A stretch of DNA of 6,363 bases from Gammaproteobacteria bacterium. GTDB lineage: Bacteria > Pseudomonadota > Gammaproteobacteria > Nitrosococcales > Methylophagaceae. Where the stretch lies: the NCBI GenBank assembly GCA_002402245.1, contig NVVP01000007.1, positions 50,576 to 56,938 of the forward strand. Direction: 5' to 3'. Below are positions 1-5,383 of the stretch, piece by piece (the stretch's first letter is position 1; the number at the start of each line of letters is the position of its first letter). A program made the translations under genes and the position numbers. The notes beneath the pieces are model-generated. The model did no database searches. It had not been told where the DNA came from and was given only the letters and a program-made list of their open reading frames with translations.

Positions 1-1
1 T

Positions 2-1057
2 GATTTAGAACTATCAGGTTCATTATCAGCCGAGTTCACGACGCAAGGCGATGATTATACCGTCCAGCTAGGGCTTAATAATATCTATGCATACCAACAA
101 GCAGGTCTGTTTAGTATTGATGAACTGTCAGGCGCGATTGCATGGACGAATACCAATACGCCTATCAGAACAAAAATCCATTGGCAGTCAGGTAGTCTTT
201 ATGCCATTCCTCTTGGTGCTTCAACAATTGAAACAGAAGTTGAGTCATCATCAGTACGTTTATTGTCACCTTGGAACCTACCTTTATTTGATGGTGAGTT
301 ACGACTGAATACATTTACTTTGAACCTAGCTGATGATGACAATATGCAATGGCAGTTTGGTGGTGAGTTAACGCCTATTTCCATGGAGTTATTAAGTACA
401 ACATTGCAATGGCCTTTATTACATGGCCATTTGTCAGGTGAAATACCTCAAGTTAATTATGCTAATAATAAGGTCACGGTAGACGGCGCCCTAAAAGTAA
501 ACTTGTTTGAAGGTAATACCGTTATTCGAGATTTAACTCTAGAAAATCCCTTTGGTGTATTACCGCAGCTCAATGCCAATATTAGTTTAAAGGGACTTAA
601 TTTAGAAACCCTTACACGTACCTTCGATTTTGGTAAAATAACCGGTAAATTAGATGGGGATATTAAGCATCTTCGCTTATCTAATTGGCAGCCTGTTCAG
701 TTTGATGCTTCATTTTCAACCCCAGAGGGTGATAAAAGTCGCCGCCGTATCAGTCAAAAGGCCGTGGATAACTTGTCGCAAGTCGGTGGTGGGCCTACAG
801 GAATACTACAACGTAGCGTATTACGGTTTTTTGAGGATTTTTCGTACCAAAAGATTGGTCTAAGCTGTCTATTACGTAATGAAGTGTGTGTGATGTCTGG
901 CGTGGAGGAAGCTGAACAAGGCTATTATATTGTTAAAGGTGGCGGATTACCGCCAAGAATTAATGTGGTGGGCTATACTCGTCGAGTAGATTGGCCTGAT
1001 CTTATTGAACGATTAAAAGCAGTAAGCGAAAACTCAGGCCCTGTGGTCATAGATTAA
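2..1057 (+). CDS. ydbH: YdbH-family AsmA-like envelope protein, C-terminal part
   Basis: The reading frame is open from base 2 to the TAA at 1055-1057, so the window holds the last 351 residues; the start lies to the left. The protein is rich in short beta-strand-like stretches, as expected of the long beta-groove proteins of the AsmA/YdbH/TamB type. The final 90 or so residues are the conserved YdbH end, with GGPTGILQRSVLRFFEDFSY, LLRNEVCVMSGV, GGGLPPRINVVGYTRRVDWP and a last helix IERLKAV. In E. coli, YdbH is anchored in the inner membrane and its C-terminal end meets the outer-membrane lipoprotein YnbE, forming a bridge for lipid transport that is partly redundant with YhdP and TamB. The next gene starts 12 bp downstream and is a DUF1318 lipoprotein, which fits that system. 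An apparent TTG start at 263 is internal, because the same frame runs on upstream. Databases often label the domain 'dicarboxylate transport', which is probably misleading. Confidence 0.9.
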   Translation, partial: DLELSGSLSAEFTTQGDDYTVQLGLNNIYAYQQAGLFSIDELSGAIAWTNTNTPIRTKIHWQSGSLYAIPLGASTIETEVESSSVRLLSPWNLPLFDGELRLNTFTLNLADDDNMQWQFGGELTPISMELLSTTLQWPLLHGHLSGEIPQVNYANNKVTVDGALKVNLFEGNTVIRDLTLENPFGVLPQLNANISLKGLNLETLTRTFDFGKITGKLDGDIKHLRLSNWQPVQFDASFSTPEGDKSRRRISQKAVDNLSQVGGGPTGILQRSVLRFFEDFSYQKIGLSCLLRNEVCVMSGVEEAEQGYYIVKGGGLPPRINVVGYTRRVDWPDLIERLKAVSENSGPVVID

Positions 1058-1069
1058 TATGGAGATAGT

Positions 1070-1672
1070 ATGAAATTATTTAGATGGTTTGCAACAAGCA
1101 TGATGGGTTTAATGTTGGTGTCATGTGTCACGATTAATATTTATTTCCCTGCGGCCGCAGCTGAAAAAGCAGCCGATCATATTATCGAAGATATTTGGGG
1201 ACCAGACTCAAAATCAGCTGCTGAAGAAGCAGAGGCGGAGCAACAAAGTCAGTTAGCTGCACCACAGTCACAAGCTATTGCAATGGTGGTATTAAATTGG
1301 CTAGTATCACCTGCATCAGCAGAAATTAATCTTAATATCAATTCAGCAGCAGTGACGTCAATTCAAAATAAAATGAAAGCACGCCATGGCAAGTTGAAAG
1401 CTTATTACAGCAGCGGTGCAGTAGGCTTAACTGATAATGGCTTAGTAACTGTTCGTGATGCTAAATCAATTGCACTAAAAGATCGTAATAAAGTGAAAGC
1501 GCTAGTCGCAGAAGAAAATAAAGATCGTAATGCCCTATATGCTGAAATTGCTAGAGCTAACGGTCATCCTGAATGGAAAGCAGATATTCAATCTACATTT
1601 GCGCGTCGCTGGGTGAGCAACGCTGCAAGTGGTTGGTGGTATAAAAGTGGTGGTAGCTGGAAGCAAAAATAG
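1070..1672 (+). CDS. ydbL: DUF1318/YdbL-family lipoprotein with YnbE-like N-terminus
   Basis: A 200-residue protein; ATG at 1070 is preceded by GGAG (1061-1064) at good spacing. Residues 1-19 form a lipoprotein signal with lipobox L-V-S-C (Cys19 lipidated); residue 20 is Val, with no Asp at +2, so outer-membrane sorting is expected. Right after the Cys comes VTINIYFPAAAAEKAADHI (20-38), a beta-strand then a helix, reminiscent of the short E. coli lipoprotein YnbE. An Ala/Glu/Gln-rich linker follows (about 48-69), then a hydrophobic stretch ending in ASA (70-83), a second strand-helix unit (84-102), and a YdbL-like C-terminal domain (about 115-200) with KVKALVAEENKDRNALYAEI and a basic end. 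E. coli YdbL (about 108 residues) is a separate periplasmic protein that controls YnbE multimerisation. No separate ynbE is seen between ydbH and this gene, so one protein probably does both jobs. That is inference; the family and the lipid anchor are well supported. Confidence 0.85.
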   Translation: MKLFRWFATSMMGLMLVSCVTINIYFPAAAAEKAADHIIEDIWGPDSKSAAEEAEAEQQSQLAAPQSQAIAMVVLNWLVSPASAEINLNINSAAVTSIQNKMKARHGKLKAYYSSGAVGLTDNGLVTVRDAKSIALKDRNKVKALVAEENKDRNALYAEIARANGHPEWKADIQSTFARRWVSNAASGWWYKSGGSWKQK

Positions 1673-1674
1673 TT

Positions 1675-1837
1675 TATACCCGTTACTCTTTAAACAGCCT
1701 ATTTTAAGTGTACATAATGGATGGGCTAGCAAGGCATAATAATGATGTAATAGTTATTCTATTACTCATTATTATAACGCCGCTAGCACATTCAGAATGA
1801 GTGCTATAAATAGGCTGTTTGAAGGGTCAGGGGTATG
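1675..1837. repeat. MITE-like long palindromic intergenic element
   Basis: The two ends of this stretch are imperfect inverted repeats: bases 1675-1704 match the reverse complement of 1808-1837 at 25 of 30 positions, including an unbroken 13-bp arm AAACAGCCTATTT (1692-1704) against AAATAGGCTGTTT (1808-1820). The symmetry continues inwards through GCTAGC (1725-1730 and 1782-1787) and ATAATAATGA/TCATTATTAT to a small loop near 1755, so the whole element can fold as one long hairpin. The outer ends read ATACCC...GGGTAT. It has no coding capacity. Length, terminal inverted repeats and position between a stop codon and a terminator fit a non-autonomous miniature transposable element or an intergenic repeat family. 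No target-site duplication longer than TA can be called, and copy number elsewhere is unknown. Confidence 0.75.
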
Positions 1838-1852
1838 TAGCACCACCATGAC

Positions 1853-1858
1853 TATAAT
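1853..1858 (+). promoter_or_regulatory. Possible -10 box of rlmD overlapping the terminator
   Basis: A perfect TATAAT lies at 1853-1858, with TG two bases upstream (an extended -10 would have one base between). No good -35 is found 16-18 bp upstream (GGGGTA-like). A transcript from here would begin near 1865, inside the left arm of the terminator, and so escape termination. This is the only obvious promoter-like element near rlmD; the evidence is one hexamer only. Confidence 0.35.
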
Positions 1859-1887
1859 CCGATGGTGTTTTCACCATCGGATTTTTT
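1856..1887 (+). terminator. Strong intrinsic terminator between ydbL and rlmD
   Basis: AATCCGATGGTG (1856-1867), a TTTT loop and CACCATCGGATT (1872-1883) form a perfect 12-bp stem that runs into six Ts (1882-1887). It most likely ends the ydbH-ydbL transcript, now separated from its last gene by the palindromic element. It sits just 23 bp before the rlmD start codon, so it could instead act in an rlmD leader. Confidence 0.85.
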
Positions 1888-1910
1888 ATTTGAAGATGTA
1901 GAGAATTGTA

Positions 1911-3254
1911 ATGGCACGACGAAACCGGAGAAGACAACGGGTTCCACAAGATCCCGTTGAAGCACAGATTGAAACCTTATCACATGATGGACGAGGCATA
2001 GCCAGAATAGAAGGTAAGACTGTATTTGTAGCAGGTGCATTAACAGGGGAAACGGTTAAGTTTCTTTATACTAAAAAGCACAGTAAATATGATGAAGCAA
2101 AAACCATAGAACTCATCGCTAACCCGAGTAGTGATCGGGTTGAAGCACAATGTCAGCACTTTGATATTTGTGGTGGCTGTAGCTTGATGCATATGTCAGC
2201 TGATGCACAGTTATCATTAAAGCAAAATACCTTAGAACAGCATTTAAATCATTTTGGCGATATTATCCCCGAGAAATGGTTAGAACCGCTTAGAGGCCCA
2301 TTATGGGGCTACCGTCGTAAAGCACGTTTAGGTGTAAAACATGTGCCTAAAAAAGACCGGGTGCTGGTAGGATTCCGAGAAAAAGGTACGCCTTATCTTG
2401 CAGTATTAGATAAATGTGAAGTGCTTGATCAACGAGTAGGCACACGTTTAGCTGAATTAGGTGAAATGATTGCCAAGTTAGATGCTCATAACCGTATAGC
2501 CCAGATTGAAGTGGCAATGGATGATGACCATGTTGCCTTGGTTTTTAGAAATCTAGATGATTTATCTGAGCAAGATACGCAGGCACTAATTCAGTATGGC
2601 CAAGATAATGATTTATGGATCTACTTACAATCAGGCGGTCCTAATACCGTTACCGCTATTTGGCCAGAATCACCACAGTTACACTACGCACCGGAAGCAG
2701 GATTGAAACTTGATTTTGAACCCAATGATTTTACCCAAGTAAATGCCGAAATTAATCTAAAAATGATTGAGCGTACTATGGAATTACTTGAAATTTCACC
2801 TGAAGATCGTGTGTTAGATTTATTCTGTGGTCTGGGTAATTTCACTTTGCCATTAGCTAAGCGAGTAACAGAAGTGGTGGGTGTTGAAGGTGATGAAGCA
2901 CTGGTACGTCATGCGAGAAATAATGCGACTAAGAATAGCTTAGCCAACGCAACCTTTGAGCAAGCTGATTTAACTAAAACAGAGCTAAAAGATTATGATT
3001 GGGCTAAAGCAGGCTTCAACAAGATCTTATTAGATCCACCTCGCAGTGGTGCTTTTGAAGTATTGCATCAATTAGCTGCATTAGGGGCTGAACGCTTGGT
3101 GTATGTTTCATGTAACCCTGCAACATTAGCAAGAGATGCGGGCGAGTTAGTGAACAACCATGGTTATACTCTAGTTTCAACTGGCATAATGGACATGTTT
3201 CCACATACAACCCATGTTGAATCAATTGCTTTGTTTGTAAAAACAAAAACATAG
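1911..3254 (+). CDS. rlmD: 23S rRNA (uracil-1939-C5)-methyltransferase RlmD
   Basis: A 447-residue, full-length SAM-dependent RNA m5U methyltransferase that modifies U1939 of 23S rRNA. The basic N-terminus (MARRNRRRQR) leads into a TRAM RNA-binding domain (about 13-70). Four cysteines expected to hold the [4Fe-4S] cluster are present: Cys81, Cys87 and Cys90 in CQHFDICGGC, and Cys169 in LDKCEVLD. The catalytic domain has the SAM-binding motif DLFCGLGNF (303-311), then DPPRSG (375-380), the catalytic nucleophile Cys401 in VSCNPATLARD, and the conserved end MFPHTTHVESIAL with Glu437 as likely general base. These cluster and catalytic residues separate it from TrmA, which lacks the cluster, and place it with RlmD (old name RumA). 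The ATG at 1911 has only a weak AGAG-type ribosome site, but homologues begin with the same basic stretch. The gene is flanked by hairpins on both sides and is probably transcribed alone. Confidence 0.97.
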   Translation: MARRNRRRQRVPQDPVEAQIETLSHDGRGIARIEGKTVFVAGALTGETVKFLYTKKHSKYDEAKTIELIANPSSDRVEAQCQHFDICGGCSLMHMSADAQLSLKQNTLEQHLNHFGDIIPEKWLEPLRGPLWGYRRKARLGVKHVPKKDRVLVGFREKGTPYLAVLDKCEVLDQRVGTRLAELGEMIAKLDAHNRIAQIEVAMDDDHVALVFRNLDDLSEQDTQALIQYGQDNDLWIYLQSGGPNTVTAIWPESPQLHYAPEAGLKLDFEPNDFTQVNAEINLKMIERTMELLEISPEDRVLDLFCGLGNFTLPLAKRVTEVVGVEGDEALVRHARNNATKNSLANATFEQADLTKTELKDYDWAKAGFNKILLDPPRSGAFEVLHQLAALGAERLVYVSCNPATLARDAGELVNNHGYTLVSTGIMDMFPHTTHVESIALFVKTKT

Positions 3255-3272
3255 AACTAGCGCGTTGATATA

Positions 3273-3306
3273 AACGAGTCACTTAATAAACGTTAAGTGA
3301 CTCGTT
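3273..3306. terminator. Hairpin between convergent rlmD and small membrane gene
   Basis: AACGAGTCACTTAA (3273-3286) and TTAAGTGACTCGTT (3293-3306) form a perfect 14-bp stem with a 6-base loop. It lies 18 bp past the rlmD stop and 6 bp past the stop of the minus-strand gene at 3313-3426, so it can serve both convergent transcripts. Neither side has a proper T-run (TATAGCTTTATT on +, TATATCAACG on -), so it may be a weak terminator or mainly a 3'-end stabiliser. Confidence 0.65.
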
Positions 3307-3312
3307 ATAGCT

Positions 3313-3426
3313 TTATTGCATAGCCATACCGTAAACGACTAAAACAAGCCACGATATGCCAAATAGCATAATCATCATGGTGAAGTTTTCTATAATTAAT
3401 ATTTCTAGCTTTTCTAACATTTTCAT
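3313..3426 (-). CDS. Small single-pass membrane protein, copy A (37 aa)
   Basis: This short frame begins MKMLEKLEILIIENF and continues into one hydrophobic helix (about 16-34, IMLFGISWLVLVVYG) before a short end, MAMQ. ATG at 3426 has AAGG at 3437-3434 with a 7-base spacer; an internal ATG at 3420 would be 13 bases away and is less likely. The reality of the gene is supported by a paralogue 170 bp upstream on the same strand: over 33 residues without a gap, 13 are identical, including EK.E, NF, F...W, L..YG and the final Gln, and most other pairs are hydrophobic swaps. It has its own FNR-type promoter upstream and a hairpin after the stop. The layout (charged N-terminus, one helix, almost no tail) resembles small subunits and regulators of membrane complexes such as CydX or AcrZ, but the sequence is not one I recognise. 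Function unknown. Confidence 0.75.
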   Translation of the reverse strand: MKMLEKLEILIIENFTMMIMLFGISWLVLVVYGMAMQ

Positions 3427-3466
3427 GACGATGCCTTATATTCAAAATTAGTGACTACTAATTGCG

Positions 3467-3507
3467 ATAATAGCGACCTGTCTGAAAAGGGCATTGATCT
3501 AGATCAT
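3467..3507 (-). promoter_or_regulatory. FNR-type class II promoter of small membrane gene A
   Basis: On the minus strand ATGATCTAGATCAA (3507-3494) matches the FNR consensus TTGAT-N4-ATCAA at 9 of 10 positions. A TATTAT -10 box (3472-3467) follows, giving a start near 3459-3460, so the box is centred at about -41.5, the standard place for FNR-activated class II promoters. The -35 region under the box has no sigma70 match (AATGCC), as expected for an activator-dependent promoter. The leader would be about 33 bases. Confidence 0.65.
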
Positions 3508-3544
3508 TGTTACTTTATTTAACATAAGAGAGAAGGCTAGATAC

Positions 3545-3576
3545 AAAAAAACCAGTCTATTAAGACTGGCTTTTTT
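3545..3576. terminator. Bidirectional intrinsic terminator between the two small genes
   Basis: CCAGTCT (3552-3558) and AGACTGG (3563-3569) pair around an ATTA loop, with seven As on the left (3545-3551) and six Ts on the right (3571-3576). On the minus strand it reads as a GC-rich stem followed by seven Ts and lies 20 bp past the stop of the gene at 3597-3701. It should separate that gene's transcript from copy A. Confidence 0.88.
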
Positions 3577-3596
3577 GTAATGATATATTGTGTAAG

Positions 3597-3701
3597 TTAC
3601 TGATTTAATAGGCCGTAAGCAATTAAACTTATCCAGAAAACGGCAAATGCAATGATGATGTAAGGAAAGTTAACTACGATCATATCTTCGAATTTTTCCA
3701 T
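3597..3701 (-). CDS. Small single-pass membrane protein, copy B (34 aa)
   Basis: The frame begins MEKFEDMIVVNFPYIIIAF and continues as one hydrophobic helix (about 13-31, ending WISLIAYG) with a short LLNQ end. ATG at 3701 is preceded by a purine-rich GAGAG ribosome site about six bases away. An in-frame ATG at 3716 would add five residues but has no ribosome site and breaks the match with copy A. It is a paralogue of the gene at 3313-3426 (13 of 33 positions identical), and the conserved positions (EK.E, NF, F...W, L..YG, Gln) span the whole length, which argues strongly that both are translated. It has a sigma70-like promoter upstream and a strong terminator downstream, so it is a free-standing gene. 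The N-terminus carries the only charges, mostly acidic; orientation in the inner membrane cannot be fixed from the sequence. Function unknown; no match to a known small-protein family that I can name. Confidence 0.78.
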   Translation of the reverse strand: MEKFEDMIVVNFPYIIIAFAVFWISLIAYGLLNQ

Positions 3702-3728
3702 TATATTCTCTCTCATGGTAATAATTGT

Positions 3729-3757
3729 TTTATATTTTTGTAATCAAATTGTAGCAA
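3729..3757 (-). promoter_or_regulatory. Sigma70-like promoter of small membrane gene B
   Basis: On the minus strand TTGCTA (3757-3752), a 17-base spacer and TATAAA (3734-3729) form a good sigma70 pair. Transcription would begin near 3722, leaving a leader of about 20 bases before the ATG at 3701. Confidence 0.6.
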
Positions 3758-3813
3758 TTGCGCATGATTTTATCTAGCGTTTGTGCTTATTTAACGATTA
3801 AACACTATTGAAT

Positions 3814-3833
3814 AACTAAATGCCCGTTTAGTT
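3814..3833. terminator. Weak AT-rich hairpin downstream of the secreted-protein gene
   Basis: AACTAAA (3814-3820) and TTTAGTT (3827-3833) pair around a six-base GC-rich loop. It lies 55 bp past the stop of the minus-strand gene ending at 3888. There is no T-run, so it is at best a weak or Rho-assisted transcript end. The rest of the 186-bp gap 3702-3887 holds only the promoter of gene B and nothing else I can name. Confidence 0.25.
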
Positions 3834-3887
3834 TCTATCGTGATGTGCAATGGTGAAGCTATTTATGGCAGGACACAAAGTGTCTAA

Positions 3888-4550
3888 TTAATCTTCTACG
3901 CTAGACTCTTCTACTTCTACTTCTACTTCTACTTCTACTTCTACTTCAGGAATCTCTCGTACGAGAAAACTGCCGACTTCAGGGTCAGATACATGTTTGG
4001 GCACATATTTATTCATATCAGCATTTGAGTAGAACCAAATTTTGGTGCCAAAATCTTGAGTTTTCGCAATTAGTGAATAACTAATATGAATATAGTCATC
4101 TCCTGGCGTATTCTTAATGGTGATACCGGTAACTGAATCTAGCATTCGCGCCCATTTCTTACCGCGATAGCGTTGATCAACCTCATAACCCCTGACATGT
4201 TTAATACTACGTTGGGTAGAACCTAACATAGCAATAAGTTTATCAACATTTCGTTTAGATTTAAGTACATGGCGCACTTGGGTTTGAGTAATAATCGTGT
4301 CGGCATAGTTGCCAACTAGTTGATTAAATTCAAGCGCAGTAGCATAACGGTAGCCTTCATACTCACCACCTTCACCAAATTGACTGGCAATATAGTTATA
4401 AGTTTGATTGATTGTCAGGGTTACATCAAGCCACTCTAGGCCGGTACTTGTGTCCGTTATGTAAAAATCATTATCAATGATTTCTGCCTGTAAAGGTGAC
4501 ATGTAAAAGGGCAGTAAGCCAAGTAATAGGGTGAGGTTTTTTAGATTCAT
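3888..4550 (-). CDS. Secreted protein of unknown function, PEP-CTERM-like core, Glu-Val repeat tail
   Basis: A 220-residue protein with a Sec signal peptide (MNLKNLTLLLGLLPFYMSPLQA, given as positions 1-22; likely cut after Ala22). The mature part starts with D33-T-STGLEWLD (to 42), followed by a stretch ending GGEYEGYRYATALEFNQL (61-78). This TGLEWLD...GG...G.RYAT pattern is common in exported proteins of Gram-negative bacteria, many of which end in a PEP-CTERM or similar sorting tail after a sequence like GSFLVR. Here GSFLVREIP (193-201) is present, but a (Glu-Val)6 run (202-213) and ESSVED follow in place of the Pro-Glu-Pro motif, hydrophobic helix and basic end. The protein is thus expected in the periplasm or outside, not anchored. 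There are no cysteines or enzyme motifs that I can see. ATG at 4550 has only a poor AAGAA-type ribosome site. It is divergent from ubiK and shares the FNR-box intergenic region. Function unknown. Confidence 0.85.
   Translation of the reverse strand: MNLKNLTLLLGLLPFYMSPLQAEIIDNDFYITDTSTGLEWLDVTLTINQTYNYIASQFGEGGEYEGYRYATALEFNQLVGNYADTIITQTQVRHVLKSKRNVDKLIAMLGSTQRSIKHVRGYEVDQRYRGKKWARMLDSVTGITIKNTPGDDYIHISYSLIAKTQDFGTKIWFYSNADMNKYVPKHVSDPEVGSFLVREIPEVEVEVEVEVEVEESSVED
3908..3947. repeat. Hexanucleotide microsatellite encoding (Glu-Val)6
   Basis: Six exact copies of TACTTC (3912-3947 on +; GAAGTA in the gene) plus partial flanking copies lie inside the C-terminal coding part of the minus-strand gene. 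The six-base period keeps the frame, so slippage would change the length of the acidic/hydrophobic tail without breaking the gene. Confidence 0.95.
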
Positions 4551-4688
4551 TCGTTAAAGTTCTTATTTCAGTCCGTGATAATTATTAAACTAATAGCACT
4601 AGTTTACGCTTAGTTTAGTGCTTACATCTAATTTTCAATTAAAGAATATTACTTTTTCCTAAAGTAAACCATTAGCTTATCTGTAATT

Positions 4689-4732
4689 TTGATATTCATC
4701 AATACAAGAGAAAATGCTTCTCACTCTATATA
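4689..4732. promoter_or_regulatory. Perfect FNR box in the divergent ubiK / secreted-protein promoter region
   Basis: TTGAT-ATTC-ATCAA (4689-4702) matches the FNR consensus at all ten defined positions. Towards ubiK, TATATA (4727-4732) is a plausible -10 with no -35 match; the box would be centred at about -42.5 to -43.5, slightly off the ideal. Towards the minus-strand gene, TACTTT (4666-4661) would put the box at exactly -41.5, though that hexamer is weaker. The site could control either gene or both. The rest of the 253-bp gap has a loose AGCACTA/TAGTGCT inverted repeat (4595-4622) and nothing else recognisable. Confidence 0.65.
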
Positions 4733-4803
4733 GGAATGGTAGAATTGCACTTTAATTAAGATATTGCCGATATCGACGTATTTTTATAAAGGATTTTGAC
4801 GTA

Positions 4804-5043
4804 ATGTTAGACCCGAAAAAAATTGAAGAAGTAATGAACAGTATTACTAGCGCTTTGCCTCAGGGCTTAACTGATATGCAGGGAGATATTGAAAAAAATA
4901 TCCGTGCAGCATTGAGTGCTACATTTTCTAAGCTTGATCTTGTGACACGGGAAGAGTTTGATGTACAAACTCAAGTATTGCACCGTACCCGTGAAAAACT
5001 AGAAGCCCTAGAAAAACGTGTCACCGAATTAGAACCTAAATAA
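4804..5043 (+). CDS. ubiK: Ubiquinone biosynthesis accessory factor UbiK (YqiC/BMFP family)
   Basis: A 79-residue protein of the YqiC/BMFP family, full length for it. The N-terminal half (KIEEVMNSITSALPQGL, DIEKNIRAALSATFSKL) forms amphipathic helices typical of the family; the V-T-REEFDVQ turn (47-55) leads into a C-terminal coiled coil (about 56-77, ending LEALEKRVTELE). UbiK forms a trimer, binds lipids and associates with UbiJ, helping the soluble Ubi complex that carries out the oxygen-dependent ubiquinone steps in gammaproteobacteria. The ATG at 4804 has AAGGA at 4789-4793, ten bases upstream. ppnP follows after 11 bp, so the two are probably co-transcribed. The upstream FNR box suggests that oxygen supply may affect expression, which would be sensible for a quinone-synthesis factor but is inference. 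Confidence 0.93.
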   Translation: MLDPKKIEEVMNSITSALPQGLTDMQGDIEKNIRAALSATFSKLDLVTREEFDVQTQVLHRTREKLEALEKRVTELEPK

Positions 5044-5054
5044 AAGAGAAAAGA

Positions 5055-5369
5055 ATGTCTGAATTTAACAATGTCACCATCACTCGCGAAGCGAATGTGT
5101 ATTTTGATGGAAACGTCACAAGCCGCGCAGTCACCTTTGCCGATGGCACTGTAAAAACACTAGGAATTATGATGCCGGGTGACTACACCTTTGGCACAGA
5201 GAAAGCCGAGTTAATGGAAATTATGGCCGGCAAGTTAACGTATCGATTAAAAAATACTGAAGAGTGGTTAACGATTAAAGGTGGTCAATCTTTTAATGTG
5301 CCAGCCAATTCATCATTTGATTTAAAAGTAACAGCATTAGCTGACTATTGCTGTTCTTACCTAGACTAA
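5055..5369 (+). CDS. ppnP: Pyrimidine/purine nucleoside phosphorylase PpnP (YaiE family)
   Basis: A 104-residue single-domain cupin of the YaiE/DUF1255 family. The E. coli enzyme splits a wide range of purine and pyrimidine nucleosides with phosphate to free base and ribose-1-phosphate, a salvage activity in the cytoplasm. Family marks are NVYFDGNVTSR (14-24), MPGDYTFGTEKAELMEIMAGK (40-60, the cupin core), the GG.SFNVPANSSFDL segment (76-90) and a Tyr-Cys-rich end, DYCCSYL. It is about ten residues longer than the E. coli protein at the N-terminus. ATG at 5055 is preceded by a purine-rich AGAGAAAAG stretch. It lies 11 bp after ubiK and 14 bp before comM. The link of a salvage enzyme to these neighbours looks like convenience of operon structure, with no obvious pathway link. 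Confidence 0.93.
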   Translation: MSEFNNVTITREANVYFDGNVTSRAVTFADGTVKTLGIMMPGDYTFGTEKAELMEIMAGKLTYRLKNTEEWLTIKGGQSFNVPANSSFDLKVTALADYCCSYLD

Positions 5370-5383
5370 AGTGATTAATTAAA

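Noticed and set aside
87..308. Plus-strand open frames at 87-308 and 654-863
   Set aside because: Both are out-of-frame shadows of ydbH, whose frame is continuous through them with conserved family sequence.
1535..1732. Antisense open frame over the ydbL end
   Set aside because: Lies opposite a well-supported coding region and runs into the palindromic element; no family features. The same applies to antisense frames at 199-384, 1852-2040, 3016-3282, 5566-5775 and 5757-6038.
3313..3701. The two small proteins as a type I toxin-antitoxin pair or as CydX
   Set aside because: No antisense RNA promoter or complementary repeat is evident, the sequence lacks the CydX pattern, and no cytochrome bd gene is nearby.
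3702..3716. Longer start (ATG at 3716) for small gene B
   Set aside because: No ribosome site precedes it and the five added residues have no counterpart in copy A.
3758..3771. TTGCGCATGATTTT as an FNR box upstream of small gene B
   Set aside because: Only about 5 of 10 consensus positions match, despite a position near -42; below what I would call a site.
3872..3884. GACAC-AAA-GTGTC small palindrome just after the secreted-protein stop
   Set aside because: Five-bp stem with a three-base loop and no T-run; too weak to call a terminator or operator.
4595..4622. AGCACTA...TAGTGCT inverted repeat in the divergent region
   Set aside because: Seven-bp arms with a 14-base gap in AT-rich DNA could occur by chance; no known regulator site matches.
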